Positions 1 through 7,706 of a stretch of DNA of 51,761 bases are shown here, one piece after another (position 1 is the stretch's first letter; each line of letters opens with the position of its first letter). This stretch comes from DATADF01 sp046263155. GTDB lineage: Bacteria > Actinomycetota > CADDZG01 > WHSQ01. The notes under the pieces are model-generated. The model did no database searches and had not been told where the DNA came from. It worked only from the letters and a program-made list of their open reading frames with translations. The DNA is taken from the NCBI GenBank assembly GCA_046263155.1, contig JBHELF010000066.1, positions 1 to 51,761 of the forward strand. The letters run 5' to 3'. A program made the translations under genes and the position numbers.

Positions 1-105
1 TCTGTCGGCACTTATGACGTGGCTGTTGGACTGACTCCCAGCAGAAAATCTTCGCCAAACTGACCCACTACCCTTATTCCCAACCGGGGTGCCGAAAACG
101 AATGG

Positions 106-1266
106 TTAGGAGCCCATCCCGAGATGCTGGGCCTGCTGCAGGGCCTTGCCCTCGGTCTTGAGAGCGGGGGCCACCATGACCTCGGCCTTCTGGAACTCCT
201 TGATGTTGGCGTAGCCGCAGGTGGCCAGGCTCGTGCGCAGGGCGCCGAACAGGTTGAGCCGGCCGTCGTTCTCGTGTGCCGGGCCGACCAGGATCTCCTC
301 AAGCGTGCCGAGCGTCGATGTCTTGACGCGCGCTCCTCGAGGCAGAGTGGGATGGAAGGTCGCCATCCCCCAGTGGTAGCCCCGACCCGGGGCCTCCGCG
401 GCGGCGGCCAGCGGCGAGCCGATCATCACGGCATCCGCTCCGCAGGCGATCGCCTTGGCGATATCGCCTCCTGTTCTCATCCCGCCGTCGGCAATCACGT
501 GGCAGTAGCGCCCGGTCTCGTCGAGGTGACGGATCCGAGCTCCGGCTGCATCCGCGATGGCGGTGGCCTGGGGGACCCCCACCCCGAGCACGCCCCTCGT
601 TGTGCAGGCGGCGCCGGGACCCACGCCCACCAGGACACCCATGGCGCCCGTGCGCATCAGGTGCAGCGCCGTCGAGTAGGAGGCACAGCCACCGACGATG
701 ACGGGAAGCTCGTAGGTCGAGATGAAGCGCTTCAAGTTGAGGGGCTCGTGGCGTGTCGAGACGTGCTCGGCCGATACAACGGTGCCCTGGATCACAAGGA
801 TGTCGAGCTCGGCCTCGAGCGCCAGCTTGTGGTAACGCTCGACCTTTTGCGGGGTCAACGACGCCGCCGCCGTCATTCCGGCGTCTTTGATCTCCCGGAT
901 CCGCTTGTAGATGAGCTCCTCTTTGATGTCCTCGGCGTAGATCTCCTGCATGCGGGCCGTGGAGCGGTCGTTGGGGAGCTCCGCGATCTCGGCCAAGACC
1001 CCTTCGGGATCGTCGTAGCGAGTCTGGAGGCCCTCGAGGTTCAGGACGGCGATTCCGCCCAGACGCCCGATCTCGATGGCCGTTCTAGGGGAGACGACCC
1101 CATCCATGGCCGACGCCATCAGGGGCAGCTCGCACTTGAAGGCGTCGATTTCCCACGAGATGTCGACGTCGTCGGGGTCCCGCGTCCTTCGTGAGGGCAC
1201 GATGGCGACGTCGTCGAACCCGTACGCCCGGCGCCCCGACTTGCCTATGCCGATCTCTATCTCCAC
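106..1266 (-). CDS. guaB3: GuaB3-type IMP dehydrogenase-family protein
   Basis: This 386-residue TIM-barrel protein belongs to the IMP dehydrogenase/GMP reductase family. No pair of CBS domains interrupts the barrel, which is typical of the GuaB3 subgroup common in actinobacteria and cyanobacteria. The catalytic loop is visible as AACTTR with the nucleophilic cysteine at residue 221, and the phosphate-binding segment ADGGMRTGGD lies at 259-268. The expected role is in guanine nucleotide metabolism, but whether GuaB3 proteins act as dehydrogenase or reductase is not settled by sequence. The gene stands alone on the minus strand. A phased direct-repeat array lies 41-74 bases upstream. Confidence 0.9.
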   Translation of the reverse strand: MEIEIGIGKSGRRAYGFDDVAIVPSRRTRDPDDVDISWEIDAFKCELPLMASAMDGVVSPRTAIEIGRLGGIAVLNLEGLQTRYDDPEGVLAEIAELPNDRSTARMQEIYAEDIKEELIYKRIREIKDAGMTAAASLTPQKVERYHKLALEAELDILVIQGTVVSAEHVSTRHEPLNLKRFISTYELPVIVGGCASYSTALHLMRTGAMGVLVGVGPGAACTTRGVLGVGVPQATAIADAAGARIRHLDETGRYCHVIADGGMRTGGDIAKAIACGADAVMIGSPLAAAAEAPGRGYHWGMATFHPTLPRGARVKTSTLGTLEEILVGPAHENDGRLNLFGALRTSLATCGYANIKEFQKAEVMVAPALKTEGKALQQAQHLGMGS

Positions 1267-1306
1267 GCCTTCTCCTATCTCCTACACACCGCTGAATATT
1301 GGGGAA

Positions 1307-1340
1307 TGACCCAGGCTAACCCGCCGTAACTAGGGGTAAC
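1307..1340. promoter_or_regulatory. Four T(A/G)AC direct repeats at exact 10-base spacing
   Basis: TGAC at 1307 and TAAC at 1317, 1327 and 1337 recur with a strict 10-base period, so all copies face the same side of the helix. The array lies between the divergent guaB3 and transglycosylase genes. Such arrays are typical of OmpR-family regulators such as GlnR or MtrA, some of which control cell-wall hydrolases in actinobacteria. Assignment to a regulator is inference. Confidence 0.4.
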
Positions 1341-1370
1341 CAGCGTTTCGAAGCAACAAAACCCAAGAGT

Positions 1371-1398
1371 GCGAAAGTTCGCTTGTGAACATCTTCAC
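1371..1398. promoter_or_regulatory. Overlapping dyads upstream of the transglycosylase gene
   Basis: Two inverted repeats sit almost back to back: GCGAA-AG-TTCGC at 1371-1382 and GTGAA-CATC-TTCAC at 1385-1398. They are 56-83 bases before the plus-strand transglycosylase start and may be operator sites. No convincing -35/-10 pair was found around them. Confidence 0.25.
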
Positions 1399-1453
1399 AT
1401 ACGCTTGCTGTAGTTAGCAACATGATCTCATGGCGGTATAGGCTCTCTCGCTC

Positions 1454-2044
1454 ATGCCGCACATCTCCACTCGCGGCGTCGACCGTCTCCGGTTCGGAGT
1501 CCGAGCTCGACGACGCGCACAGCTAAAGAGACTCGCCCTGTGGGTCTGGTTGGCGACGCTTGCCGCGGGAACCGTCGGTCTCCCGGGCGCGGATCTCGGG
1601 TTCGATCTCTTCTCCTCCCTGCTGCAACCGACGCGGGGAGTTTCCTTTGCGCGCCTCAGCGACGGCGCCTCCGCGACGAGATCGCTTGAGCCCGAGGGCG
1701 AGATGGTCGCGTTGCGCACCCGAACCCCCGATGACCGCTCGACGCCCGATCGATCGACAGACCCGGTCGATAAGATCGAAAGCGTCATCATCAAAGCCGC
1801 CGACGAGTTTGGCCTCAGTCGCGACTATCTGATCTCCGTTGCAATGTGCGAGTCGAGCCTCAATCCCTATGCCGTCAGTCCGGCCGGCTATTACGGACTG
1901 TTCCAGTTCGGCCCAGTGACGTGGTCCGAATTCGGCTACGGCTCGATCTGGGATCCGGTGGCTCAATCACGAACCGCCGCACGCATGTTGGCCGAAGGAC
2001 ACCACCGCCGCTGGCCCGTGTGTTCGTTGGTTTCCAACCACTAA
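1454..2044 (+). CDS. Membrane-anchored or secreted SLT-type lytic transglycosylase-like protein
   Basis: The product has 196 residues. A positively charged N-terminus is followed by a hydrophobic segment at about 26-45 (signal anchor or signal peptide). A low-complexity linker comes next, then a short goose-lysozyme/SLT-like domain from about 107 to the end. The probable catalytic glutamate is E133 in CESSLNPYA, followed by the family motif GLFQF at 148-152. The C-terminus WPVC resembles short actinobacterial SLT domains. It probably cleaves peptidoglycan outside the membrane. The gene is divergent from guaB3 and its ribosome-binding site is weak, so the exact start is uncertain. Confidence 0.75.
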   Translation: MPHISTRGVDRLRFGVRARRRAQLKRLALWVWLATLAAGTVGLPGADLGFDLFSSLLQPTRGVSFARLSDGASATRSLEPEGEMVALRTRTPDDRSTPDRSTDPVDKIESVIIKAADEFGLSRDYLISVAMCESSLNPYAVSPAGYYGLFQFGPVTWSEFGYGSIWDPVAQSRTAARMLAEGHHRRWPVCSLVSNH

Positions 2045-2057
2045 CGGCTGTCCGTTA
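2042..2057 (+). other. Small hairpin at the transglycosylase stop codon
   Basis: TAACGG-CTGT-CCGTTA forms a perfect 6-bp stem that includes the TAA stop codon. There is no T-run after it, so it is not a clear intrinsic terminator. Confidence 0.3.
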
Positions 2058-2069
2058 CTAGAGCCGGCA

Positions 2070-2092
2070 GGCCACACGCCCGCCCGGAAAAC
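2070..2092 (-). repeat. Dispersed G-rich repeat, copy E (intergenic)
   Basis: Read on the minus strand, this segment matches the core GTTTTC-GGGCGGGCGGGTGGC of the repeat found in rpsC, rplV, rplD and upstream of infA, with one inserted base and one mismatch. It lies between the convergent transglycosylase and GNAT genes. Confidence 0.5.
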
Positions 2093-2102
2093 TAAAAGGG
2101 CT

Positions 2103-2525
2103 TCAGCGCGCCTTCAGGAAGTGATGCACGTGATCGGGCGGGGTCGGATAGTCATCTACTTTCCGCCAGTAATCGACCACCTCTTCCGGAACGTCGGCGA
2201 TTTCAACTTCAGCAAAACCAAGGCGCACGTAGAACGCAATGCGCTCTGCATGGCAACAGAGAAAGAGTGTTCCGCCGCGACTGTTCATCGCGGCGCGCAT
2301 GAGACGTTCGCCGACTCCTTGGCCGCGGTTGCCTTCGGCGACCAAGACGTCATCGACGACCACAATCTGCGGCGCGGCTTCGACCAACCGAACACACCCG
2401 ATGAGATCCCCGTCGCGCGCGACGAACGCGACTCCCTCATCGAGATCGACACCCTCCGAACCGTGATCCGCCAAAAGCTTGCGCAGATCTTCCTTATCGT
2501 GACGTGTGGATCTCGTGATCAACAT
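2103..2525 (-). CDS. GNAT-family N-acetyltransferase
   Basis: The product has 140 residues. The acetyl-CoA pyrophosphate-binding motif A is visible as RGQGVGERLM near residue 68, followed by AERIAFYVRLGF, typical of the GNAT C-terminal half. The chosen ATG at 2525 shares one base with the TGA of the upstream PHP gene (TGATG), indicating translational coupling; a longer reading from 2576 would lie inside that gene. The substrate cannot be told from sequence. It is the last gene of the sat-AlkP-cysC-PHP run. Confidence 0.8.
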   Translation of the reverse strand: MLITRSTRHDKEDLRKLLADHGSEGVDLDEGVAFVARDGDLIGCVRLVEAAPQIVVVDDVLVAEGNRGQGVGERLMRAAMNSRGGTLFLCCHAERIAFYVRLGFAEVEIADVPEEVVDYWRKVDDYPTPPDHVHHFLKAR

Positions 2526-3418
2526 CAGCGCGCTCGGGTGCGGGCTCGTGCTGCGGCGCGCAAGTCTTCGAGACATTCCGGCGGAACCACGACGCCATGC
2601 TTTCCACCGCGGAGAGGTCGGTCGGGCCGCATATGCCCGTGATAGTCGCTGCCCCCCGTAACAACCAGATTGAGCGTCGCGCCCAGGTCGCGGTAACGCT
2701 GCTGCGCGTCCGCGGGCAGGTCGCCGTGCCAGCCCTCTATTCCGCCGAGGCCGGCCGCCGCCAGATCGGCAACAAAGCTCTCGAGATCGGTGTCGTCGAG
2801 ATACAGCGTGAAGGGATGAGCGAGGACCGGTACGACGCCGGCGAGTTGCATGAGCTCAATCGCCTCTTCGGGCTTGTAGAGCTTGCGGCTCAGGTAACCG
2901 GGTGCCCCCTTGGCCAGGTATCGGTCGAAAGCCGCCTGGTAGTCGGGGGCGGCTCCATGTCGGACCAGGACGGCGGCGAAGTGGGGCCGCCCGATCTGGG
3001 CCCCCGGCCCGCCCGCCTCGGCCTCGACCTCCTCAAAAGTCAGCGGTATCCCCAGCTCGTTGAGGCGGGCGACCATCCGGCGATTGCGACCGGCGCGGGC
3101 TTCCTGCAGCTCCGCCAGTGCGTCCGACAGGGGGTTGTCCTCGGCGGGGATGAAATAGCCAAGCAGGTGCATCGTGGGCCGCTGCGCCGGCTGTAATCCG
3201 CGCTCGCCGAGTGCGTCGACATCACAGGAGATCTCCACGCCTGCAATGACCTCGACGCCGAGGGCCGCTCCAGCCGCGATCGCCTCCGCACAGCCGGAAT
3301 CGTTGTCGTGATCGGTGACGGCGATCGCGTCGATACCGAGCTCCCCCGCACGCGCGACCAACTCACTCGGCGAGTCGCCGCCGTCGGACACGGTTGTGTG
3401 GGTGTGCAGATCGATCAC
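2525..3418 (-). CDS. PHP-domain phosphoesterase, probable nucleoside 3',5'-bisphosphate phosphatase
   Basis: This 297-residue PHP protein has the metal-binding motifs HTHTTVSDG (residues 5-13), TDHD, an E in GVEIS, LAHPF and a C-terminal GGSDYHG. This pattern matches the TrpH/YciV group, in which characterised members (RNase AM; a Chromobacterium enzyme) dephosphorylate 3',5'-bisphosphates including pAp. The gene begins 20 bases after cysC and overlaps the GNAT gene. Because pAp is the by-product of PAPS-dependent sulfation, its place beside sat and cysC suggests a role in pAp removal. That link is inference from family and context. Confidence 0.85.
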   Translation of the reverse strand: MIDLHTHTTVSDGGDSPSELVARAGELGIDAIAVTDHDNDSGCAEAIAAGAALGVEVIAGVEISCDVDALGERGLQPAQRPTMHLLGYFIPAEDNPLSDALAELQEARAGRNRRMVARLNELGIPLTFEEVEAEAGGPGAQIGRPHFAAVLVRHGAAPDYQAAFDRYLAKGAPGYLSRKLYKPEEAIELMQLAGVVPVLAHPFTLYLDDTDLESFVADLAAAGLGGIEGWHGDLPADAQQRYRDLGATLNLVVTGGSDYHGHMRPDRPLRGGKHGVVVPPECLEDLRAAARARTRAR

Positions 3419-3438
3419 GGACGGCTCGCGCGGAGGGT

Positions 3439-3984
3439 TCAGGCCTTCAGGTGATTGAGCTCGACAAGCTTGTCGATCACCTTCTGCGTCGACTCTTCGA
3501 TCGATTCCTTGTCCGTGTGGCAGATGACCTCGGCGAAGTCGGGAGGTTCATAGGGATCGTCGATACCCGTAAAGCCTTTCAGCTCACCCGCGCGCGCTTT
3601 CGCGTAAAGACCCTTCACATCACGCGATTCACAGACCTCGAGCGGGCAATCGGCAAAGACCTCGATGAAGTCCTTCGCCATGGCGCGAGCTTCATGCCGA
3701 ACGCGACGATAGGGAGAGATCGCGGCGGTGATCACGAACACACCGTTGCGCTGAAGAAGGTGAGCTACGAATGCGATACGCCGAATGTTGGTGTCGCGGT
3801 CCTCTTTTGAGAACCCCAGGCCTTTGGAAAGGTTCTCTCGCACGACGTCTCCGTCCAGCACCTCGACGGGAACATTTGCCTGCGTGAGCTTCTCCTCCAC
3901 CATATGGGCGATGGTCGTCTTTCCGGATCCCGAAAGACCCGTGAACCAGATGACGACTCCGCGCTCGCGATTGGCCTGTTTCAT
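3439..3984 (-). CDS. cysC: Adenylylsulfate (APS) kinase
   Basis: The 181-residue product phosphorylates APS to PAPS using ATP. The P-loop GLSGSGKTT is at residues 16-24. DGD at 44-46, the ENLSKGLGFS segment and the C-terminal GFTGIDDPYEPP region are typical of bacterial CysC of normal length. The start codon overlaps the stop of the upstream phosphohydrolase gene by four bases (ATGA), so the two are translationally coupled. With Sat upstream it completes PAPS synthesis. No PAPS reductase gene is seen in the window. Confidence 0.95.
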   Translation of the reverse strand: MKQANRERGVVIWFTGLSGSGKTTIAHMVEEKLTQANVPVEVLDGDVVRENLSKGLGFSKEDRDTNIRRIAFVAHLLQRNGVFVITAAISPYRRVRHEARAMAKDFIEVFADCPLEVCESRDVKGLYAKARAGELKGFTGIDDPYEPPDFAEVICHTDKESIEESTQKVIDKLVELNHLKA

Positions 3985-5447
3985 TTGACGACCGCCTTTT
4001 GAAGCACGCTCTGGCCCAGAGCGCCGTCGGCAGGCGGAAGCCCGAACACGTCCAGGATCGTCGAGTGAACATCCCAGAGGTGGAGCCCGTCGAGTCGTTT
4101 GGACTCCTGACCCCCAGCGGGGGCGTTGTGCATGATGAAGATCCCGTACTCGGCGTGATTGGCCTCATCGGGACCGGTGTCGTTTTCGAACGTGTAGATG
4201 GACCCGTGTCCCAAAGAGCCCACGGAACGCCAGCGCAGCTCGCCGAAGATCACGATCAGGTCCGGCGCAACGCCGTTCTGCGCTTGGTAGATCTGCTCCG
4301 GTTTTAGCGCCCTGTTCCCGAGTGGTTTGCCCTCGTGGTCGACCATTCCTTCGATCTTGGCAACCAGTTCGTCACGAATCTTCTCGTAGTCGGCGGCGGG
4401 GATGGTTCCCTCGGGCTCGCGACCCTCGACGTTGAGAAAGAGCCGTCCGTAGTAGCCCCCATCGCCCCACGCGCGAGTTTTCGACCAATCGATCTGCATC
4501 TTGTTGATGGGCGTGATCTCCGTGGGCGCCCCGCCGGCGAACGACAGATACCCCTCCCGAACGAGCCATTCGTTGAAGCAGACCCCGCCGACCATGGCCT
4601 TGGCGCCGTGGTCGGACACGACGAGCACCGTGGTGTCGTCGTCGGCGTGGCCCGCCAGGAGCTCGCCGACCTTTCCGTCCAGATAGCGGTAATACTCACG
4701 CAGGGCCTCTCGGTGCGGATTGCCGGCCTCGTAGCGCGGATGCCCGGGGTCGATGAAGCTCCAGATCCCGTGGTTGAGCCGATCCGGCCCCATCTCCACC
4801 ATGGCGAAGAAGTCCCATGGCTTGGTGCTCAGCAGGTAGTCGGCGGCCTTGAAGCGCTGCTCGGTCATCTTGTACGCCTCATCGATGATGTACTGGGTGT
4901 TGTCCGTCCGGAAGTTGCGGATGTCGAAGACGTACTCCCCGACCTGGCTTTTCAGTTCCTCCTTCAGTTCCTTCGGATACGTGTACTCGGCCTCGTCATT
5001 GGGCGTGAGGAAACATCCGATCTGCACGCCCCTGAGAGGCTTCGGAGGATAGGAGGGAGGGACCGACATCACGATGGAATCTCTGCCTGCCTCGGACAGG
5101 ATGTCCCATACCGTCGGCTCCTTGACGGCCCACGACGTGGCGAAGGACAGGCCGTCGTACGTGTGGTCCTTGCGATTTCTGAACCCGTAGATCCCCAGCG
5201 TGCCCGGGTCCTTGGAGGTCATCATGCACATCCAGGCCGGCACGGTGATCGGAGGGGTGATCGACTCCAGAGGCCCCCAGATCCCGTTCTCTTTGAGTTT
5301 GGTGATGTTCGGCATCTCCGCCGCGTACTCATCGAAGACGTGCTCGGGGGGAGCGCAGTCCAATCCGATCAGCATCACGCGTCTCTTGGTGGAGGCTGTA
5401 CCTGCTTGATCGGAGTCGACTTCTTTGCGCTTGCGAAGTATTCCCAT
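3981..5447 (-). CDS. AlkP-superfamily phosphohydrolase/phosphodiesterase
   Basis: The 488-residue protein belongs to the type I phosphodiesterase / nucleotide pyrophosphatase branch of the alkaline phosphatase superfamily. A first metal ligand D30 occurs in IGLDCAPP, the likely nucleophile is T68 in PPITVPAW, and later metal motifs are GPDRLNH, VVSDHG and LWDVHST. No signal peptide is seen, so it is probably cytoplasmic. It lies between sat and cysC, three bases after sat and overlapping cysC by four. Possible substrates include pyrophosphate-linked or sulfonucleotide esters, or a sugar phosphate, but sequence does not decide this. Confidence 0.85.
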   Translation of the reverse strand: MGILRKRKEVDSDQAGTASTKRRVMLIGLDCAPPEHVFDEYAAEMPNITKLKENGIWGPLESITPPITVPAWMCMMTSKDPGTLGIYGFRNRKDHTYDGLSFATSWAVKEPTVWDILSEAGRDSIVMSVPPSYPPKPLRGVQIGCFLTPNDEAEYTYPKELKEELKSQVGEYVFDIRNFRTDNTQYIIDEAYKMTEQRFKAADYLLSTKPWDFFAMVEMGPDRLNHGIWSFIDPGHPRYEAGNPHREALREYYRYLDGKVGELLAGHADDDTTVLVVSDHGAKAMVGGVCFNEWLVREGYLSFAGGAPTEITPINKMQIDWSKTRAWGDGGYYGRLFLNVEGREPEGTIPAADYEKIRDELVAKIEGMVDHEGKPLGNRALKPEQIYQAQNGVAPDLIVIFGELRWRSVGSLGHGSIYTFENDTGPDEANHAEYGIFIMHNAPAGGQESKRLDGLHLWDVHSTILDVFGLPPADGALGQSVLQKAVVK

Positions 5448-5449
5448 GT

Positions 5450-6631
5450 CTAAGCCCTCGAGCGTGCGTCTTCTATCAAGATGCGCGCCACCTCGGGCCG
5501 AGAGAACTCATGCGGCGGCTCTTCGCCGGCAGCGAGCATGCTGCGGACCTGGGTCCCCGACAGGTGGACGTGGTTGGCCGAATCGTGAGGGCACGTCTTT
5601 GCAGAGGCCATCCCCTCACAAGCTCTACAAAAGAACGAGTGTTCGAACTTCAGTGGCCAGATACCGAGCTCGCCGGGCTCGAACTCCTCGAATATCTGCT
5701 GCGCGTCGTAAGACCCGTAGTAGTCGCCGACGCCTGCGTGGTCCCGACCCACGATGAAGTGCGTCATTCCATAGTTCTTGCGAAGCAGCGCGTGCCAAAT
5801 GGCCTCGCGCGGCCCGGCATATCTCATGGCGGCGGGGAACACGGAGAGGATCACGCGATCGCGCGGGTAGTAGTTCTCCATCAGAACGTCGTAGCACTGC
5901 ATGCGTGTTTCGGCGGAGATGTCGTCGCCTTTCGTGCCTCCCACGAGTGGATGAATGACGAGACCGTCCACCATCTCGAGAGCACACTTTGTTAGGTACT
6001 CGTGCGCGCGGTGAATCGGGTTGCGCGTCTGGAACGCGACCACCGTTTTCCAGCCGCGGCCCGCGATCTGCTCGCGCAATTGAAGGGGCGTCAGGCGATG
6101 CGCCTCGAACTCGTGAGAGAAAACGTTCTCGAGGACCGTCACCTCGCCTCCGACGTAGTACTCGCCTTGGTCGAGAAGATGTGCGACTCCTGGGTGGGCG
6201 CTGTCGGCCGTACGGTAGGTATGGACGGCCTCCTCACGAGCGTCGTAACGGAACACGTCCTCGACCTCGATGATTGCAATGGGACGGCCCTCGTGAGTAA
6301 TCGCCGCGGGCTCGCCCTGGGACAGAGCAGCAGCCTCCTCGGCAGTTGCCGACAGAGTGATCGGAAGGCTCCATGGCAGCCCACTGGCGAGCCGCATCTC
6401 TTTCACCACGGGCGCGTAGTCGCTCTGCGTCATGAAGCCTCGGTTCGGCGACACGGCTCCAACAGCGAGTAACTCGAGGTCCGAAAGCACACGCCGGGAG
6501 CCGGCGGCGACCGTAGGGAGAGCTCCGGCGCGGGCTTGAAGCTCCGGGAGCTCGTCGGAGCCCGCCATGCGTAGCTCCAGGGCGCCTCCGTGAGGCGCGA
6601 AACCGGGCACGTCCTTCAGGGTGCTGGGCAT
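5450..6631 (-). CDS. sat: ATP sulfurylase (sulfate adenylyltransferase)
   Basis: The 393-residue enzyme forms APS from sulfate and ATP. The nucleotide-binding motifs QTRNPIHRAH (201-210) and GRDHAGVG (295-302) are intact. A cysteine cluster with CRACEG and a further C lies near 335-347, as in some archaeal and bacterial homo-oligomeric Sat enzymes. This is the single-chain Sat type, not CysD/CysN. AGAGG in front of the ATG is a fair ribosome-binding site. It heads the tightly packed run sat-AlkP-cysC-PHP-GNAT, and an 11-base-period repeat array lies just upstream. Confidence 0.95.
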   Translation of the reverse strand: MPSTLKDVPGFAPHGGALELRMAGSDELPELQARAGALPTVAAGSRRVLSDLELLAVGAVSPNRGFMTQSDYAPVVKEMRLASGLPWSLPITLSATAEEAAALSQGEPAAITHEGRPIAIIEVEDVFRYDAREEAVHTYRTADSAHPGVAHLLDQGEYYVGGEVTVLENVFSHEFEAHRLTPLQLREQIAGRGWKTVVAFQTRNPIHRAHEYLTKCALEMVDGLVIHPLVGGTKGDDISAETRMQCYDVLMENYYPRDRVILSVFPAAMRYAGPREAIWHALLRKNYGMTHFIVGRDHAGVGDYYGSYDAQQIFEEFEPGELGIWPLKFEHSFFCRACEGMASAKTCPHDSANHVHLSGTQVRSMLAAGEEPPHEFSRPEVARILIEDARSRA

Positions 6632-6677
6632 GATCTACCTCTTCTGGTTGGGATGTGAGGAGTCAAGGAAGGGCCGC

Positions 6678-6705
6678 CACTCCAGGTGCACTCCTATGAC
6701 ACTCC
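6678..6705. promoter_or_regulatory. Three CACTCC direct repeats at exact 11-base spacing upstream of sat
   Basis: CACTCC (GGAGTG on the minus strand) occurs at 6678, 6689 and 6700, exactly one helical turn apart, 47-74 bases before the sat start. It looks like a direct-repeat operator for a regulator that binds head to tail. No recognised promoter hexamers were found next to it. Confidence 0.4.
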
Positions 6706-6723
6706 AGCCTAACAGGAGGAGCT

Positions 6724-7512
6724 CTAGTCCGCCTCGTCTCCACGTGGAGGGATGGCCTCCTTGGCCGGCAGGCTAAAGCGTTCCGAAGCCCGCGCCAGGC
6801 GGCGATTCACGGCGTCGAGGGTGGCCCTTACCGCGCACTCGGTCAGCGGAGCCGAGCGCACCAGCGCGGAACCGATGGTCTCGAGGCCGTTGTCCTCCTG
6901 AACGACGATCATCACGGCCTCTTTGCGGGCGATCTCCACCAGCGAGGCCCCCGTAAGCGTGAACTTGACTTCGTCGACTATCTGGGCGACCGCGGCCAAG
7001 GTGGCCTGCGCGAGGACTGCCAGACCATGAGGCGTCTTCTCGCCCGTTGCCCTGCCGACGATCTCGCCGGGGCCGTGGGCCAGCGCGACCTCGGCTTCAG
7101 AGTCCGGCCCGGTAGCGGAAAGGATCACCCGCTGCAGCAGCGGGCGCCCCGCGCCGGCAGCGCGCGGGCCGGTCTCTACAGCTCGCAGGATGGTCTTGCG
7201 AGCGGCGCTCACCGCGCCCCGTGAGCGTGCCTCCTGCTCGGCCAGCTCGGCGGCTCGCTCGAGAGTCTCCCGATCGCCGAAATGGGACTCGCCTTCCAGC
7301 TCGAAAACGAAGATCTGGCTCAGGGAATCTCCGAGACCCCGCAGATTCACCTGGTCGAGCACCTGGCGATGGATCTCGGCCTCGTCGACGCCGATACGGG
7401 TAAACGCCTGGATCTCGGAGGGGTTCCCCTCGGGATCGGTCATGATCACGCACCCGAGCACACCGGGCAAGGTCTTGATGGCGCCTTCGAGGTCGACTAA
7501 GTCGGTGTCCAC
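6724..7512 (-). CDS. Unknown protein, possibly first gene of the sulfate-activation run
   Basis: The 262-residue product is not recognised. It is soluble-looking, with an N-terminal alpha/beta segment (about 1-80), a charged helical linker (about 80-125) and a C-terminal alpha/beta domain (about 125-250) ending in VRATLDAVNRRL. A GTG start at 7512 is preceded by AAGGGAG at good spacing. A TACAAT -10-like hexamer (7546-7551) lies 33 bases upstream. The gene ends 92 bases before sat on the same strand, so cotranscription is possible. Function is unknown. Confidence 0.65.
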   Translation of the reverse strand: MDTDLVDLEGAIKTLPGVLGCVIMTDPEGNPSEIQAFTRIGVDEAEIHRQVLDQVNLRGLGDSLSQIFVFELEGESHFGDRETLERAAELAEQEARSRGAVSAARKTILRAVETGPRAAGAGRPLLQRVILSATGPDSEAEVALAHGPGEIVGRATGEKTPHGLAVLAQATLAAVAQIVDEVKFTLTGASLVEIARKEAVMIVVQEDNGLETIGSALVRSAPLTECAVRATLDAVNRRLARASERFSLPAKEAIPPRGDEAD

Positions 7513-7563
7513 CGGTGCTCCCTTAAAAACGAGGTTTTGCCGGAGATTGTAGGGGCCGGGCGC

Positions 7564-7623
7564 AAAAATGCACCCGTCGAGCCTTCTTCCCGGCCGAAGC
7601 CGGTTTACAACTCGACGGGTGCA
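7564..7623 (-). terminator. Orphan intrinsic-terminator-like hairpin with a UUCG inner stem
   Basis: On the minus strand a perfect 13-bp stem (arms 7611-7623 and 7569-7581) encloses a second hairpin CCGGC-UUCG-GCCGG, and the outer stem is followed directly by five T (7568-7564). This is a textbook intrinsic terminator read leftwards. No minus-strand gene lies just upstream; the next gene is the plus-strand M23 peptidase. It therefore ends a leader RNA or small RNA, or attenuates the unknown gene downstream. A 7-base segment (7623-7629) can also pair with 7581-7587 in the loop, giving a pseudoknot or a switching structure. Confidence 0.6.
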
Positions 7624-7629
7624 GAAGGC

Positions 7630-7658
7630 ACTTTAGCGACGGCCCCGGGGGGCCGCAA
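7630..7658 (-). promoter_or_regulatory. Candidate minus-strand promoter in front of the orphan hairpin
   Basis: TTGCGG (7658-7653) and TAAAGT (7635-7630) are separated by 17 bases. A transcript from here would begin almost at the terminator hairpin and run toward the 262-residue gene. The match to sigma-70 hexamers is moderate, so this is tentative. Confidence 0.3.
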
Positions 7659-7675
7659 GCCCCAGATCGGAGATT

Positions 7676-7706
7676 TTTTCGCGTCCCACCAGGAGTTTTC
7701 GCGTCC
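7676..7706. repeat. 11-base direct repeat, period 20, in the M23 leader
   Basis: TTTTCGCGTCC occurs at 7676-7686 and again at 7696-7706, two helical turns apart. The second copy can also be the loop of a small hairpin, GGAG/CTCC, flanking it. The rest of 7513-7834 holds further dyads (a near palindrome at 7640-7655, CCCGGC/GCCGGG near 7773-7789, CAGTCG-CGAA-CGGCTG near 7793-7808) and no gene. Confidence 0.45.

Noticed and set aside
5..96. TCGGCAC / GTGCCGA inverted repeat flanking the left end
   Set aside because: Seven-base arms about 80 bases apart, no T-run and no related structure; likely chance. Nothing else was seen in 1-105.
124..1194. 356-codon open frame on the plus strand
   Set aside because: It is the antisense of guaB3, a common by-product of GC-rich codon use, with no family motifs.
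4335..5453. 372-codon open frame on the plus strand
   Set aside because: It is antisense to the AlkP-family gene, which has clear motifs; the plus reading has none.
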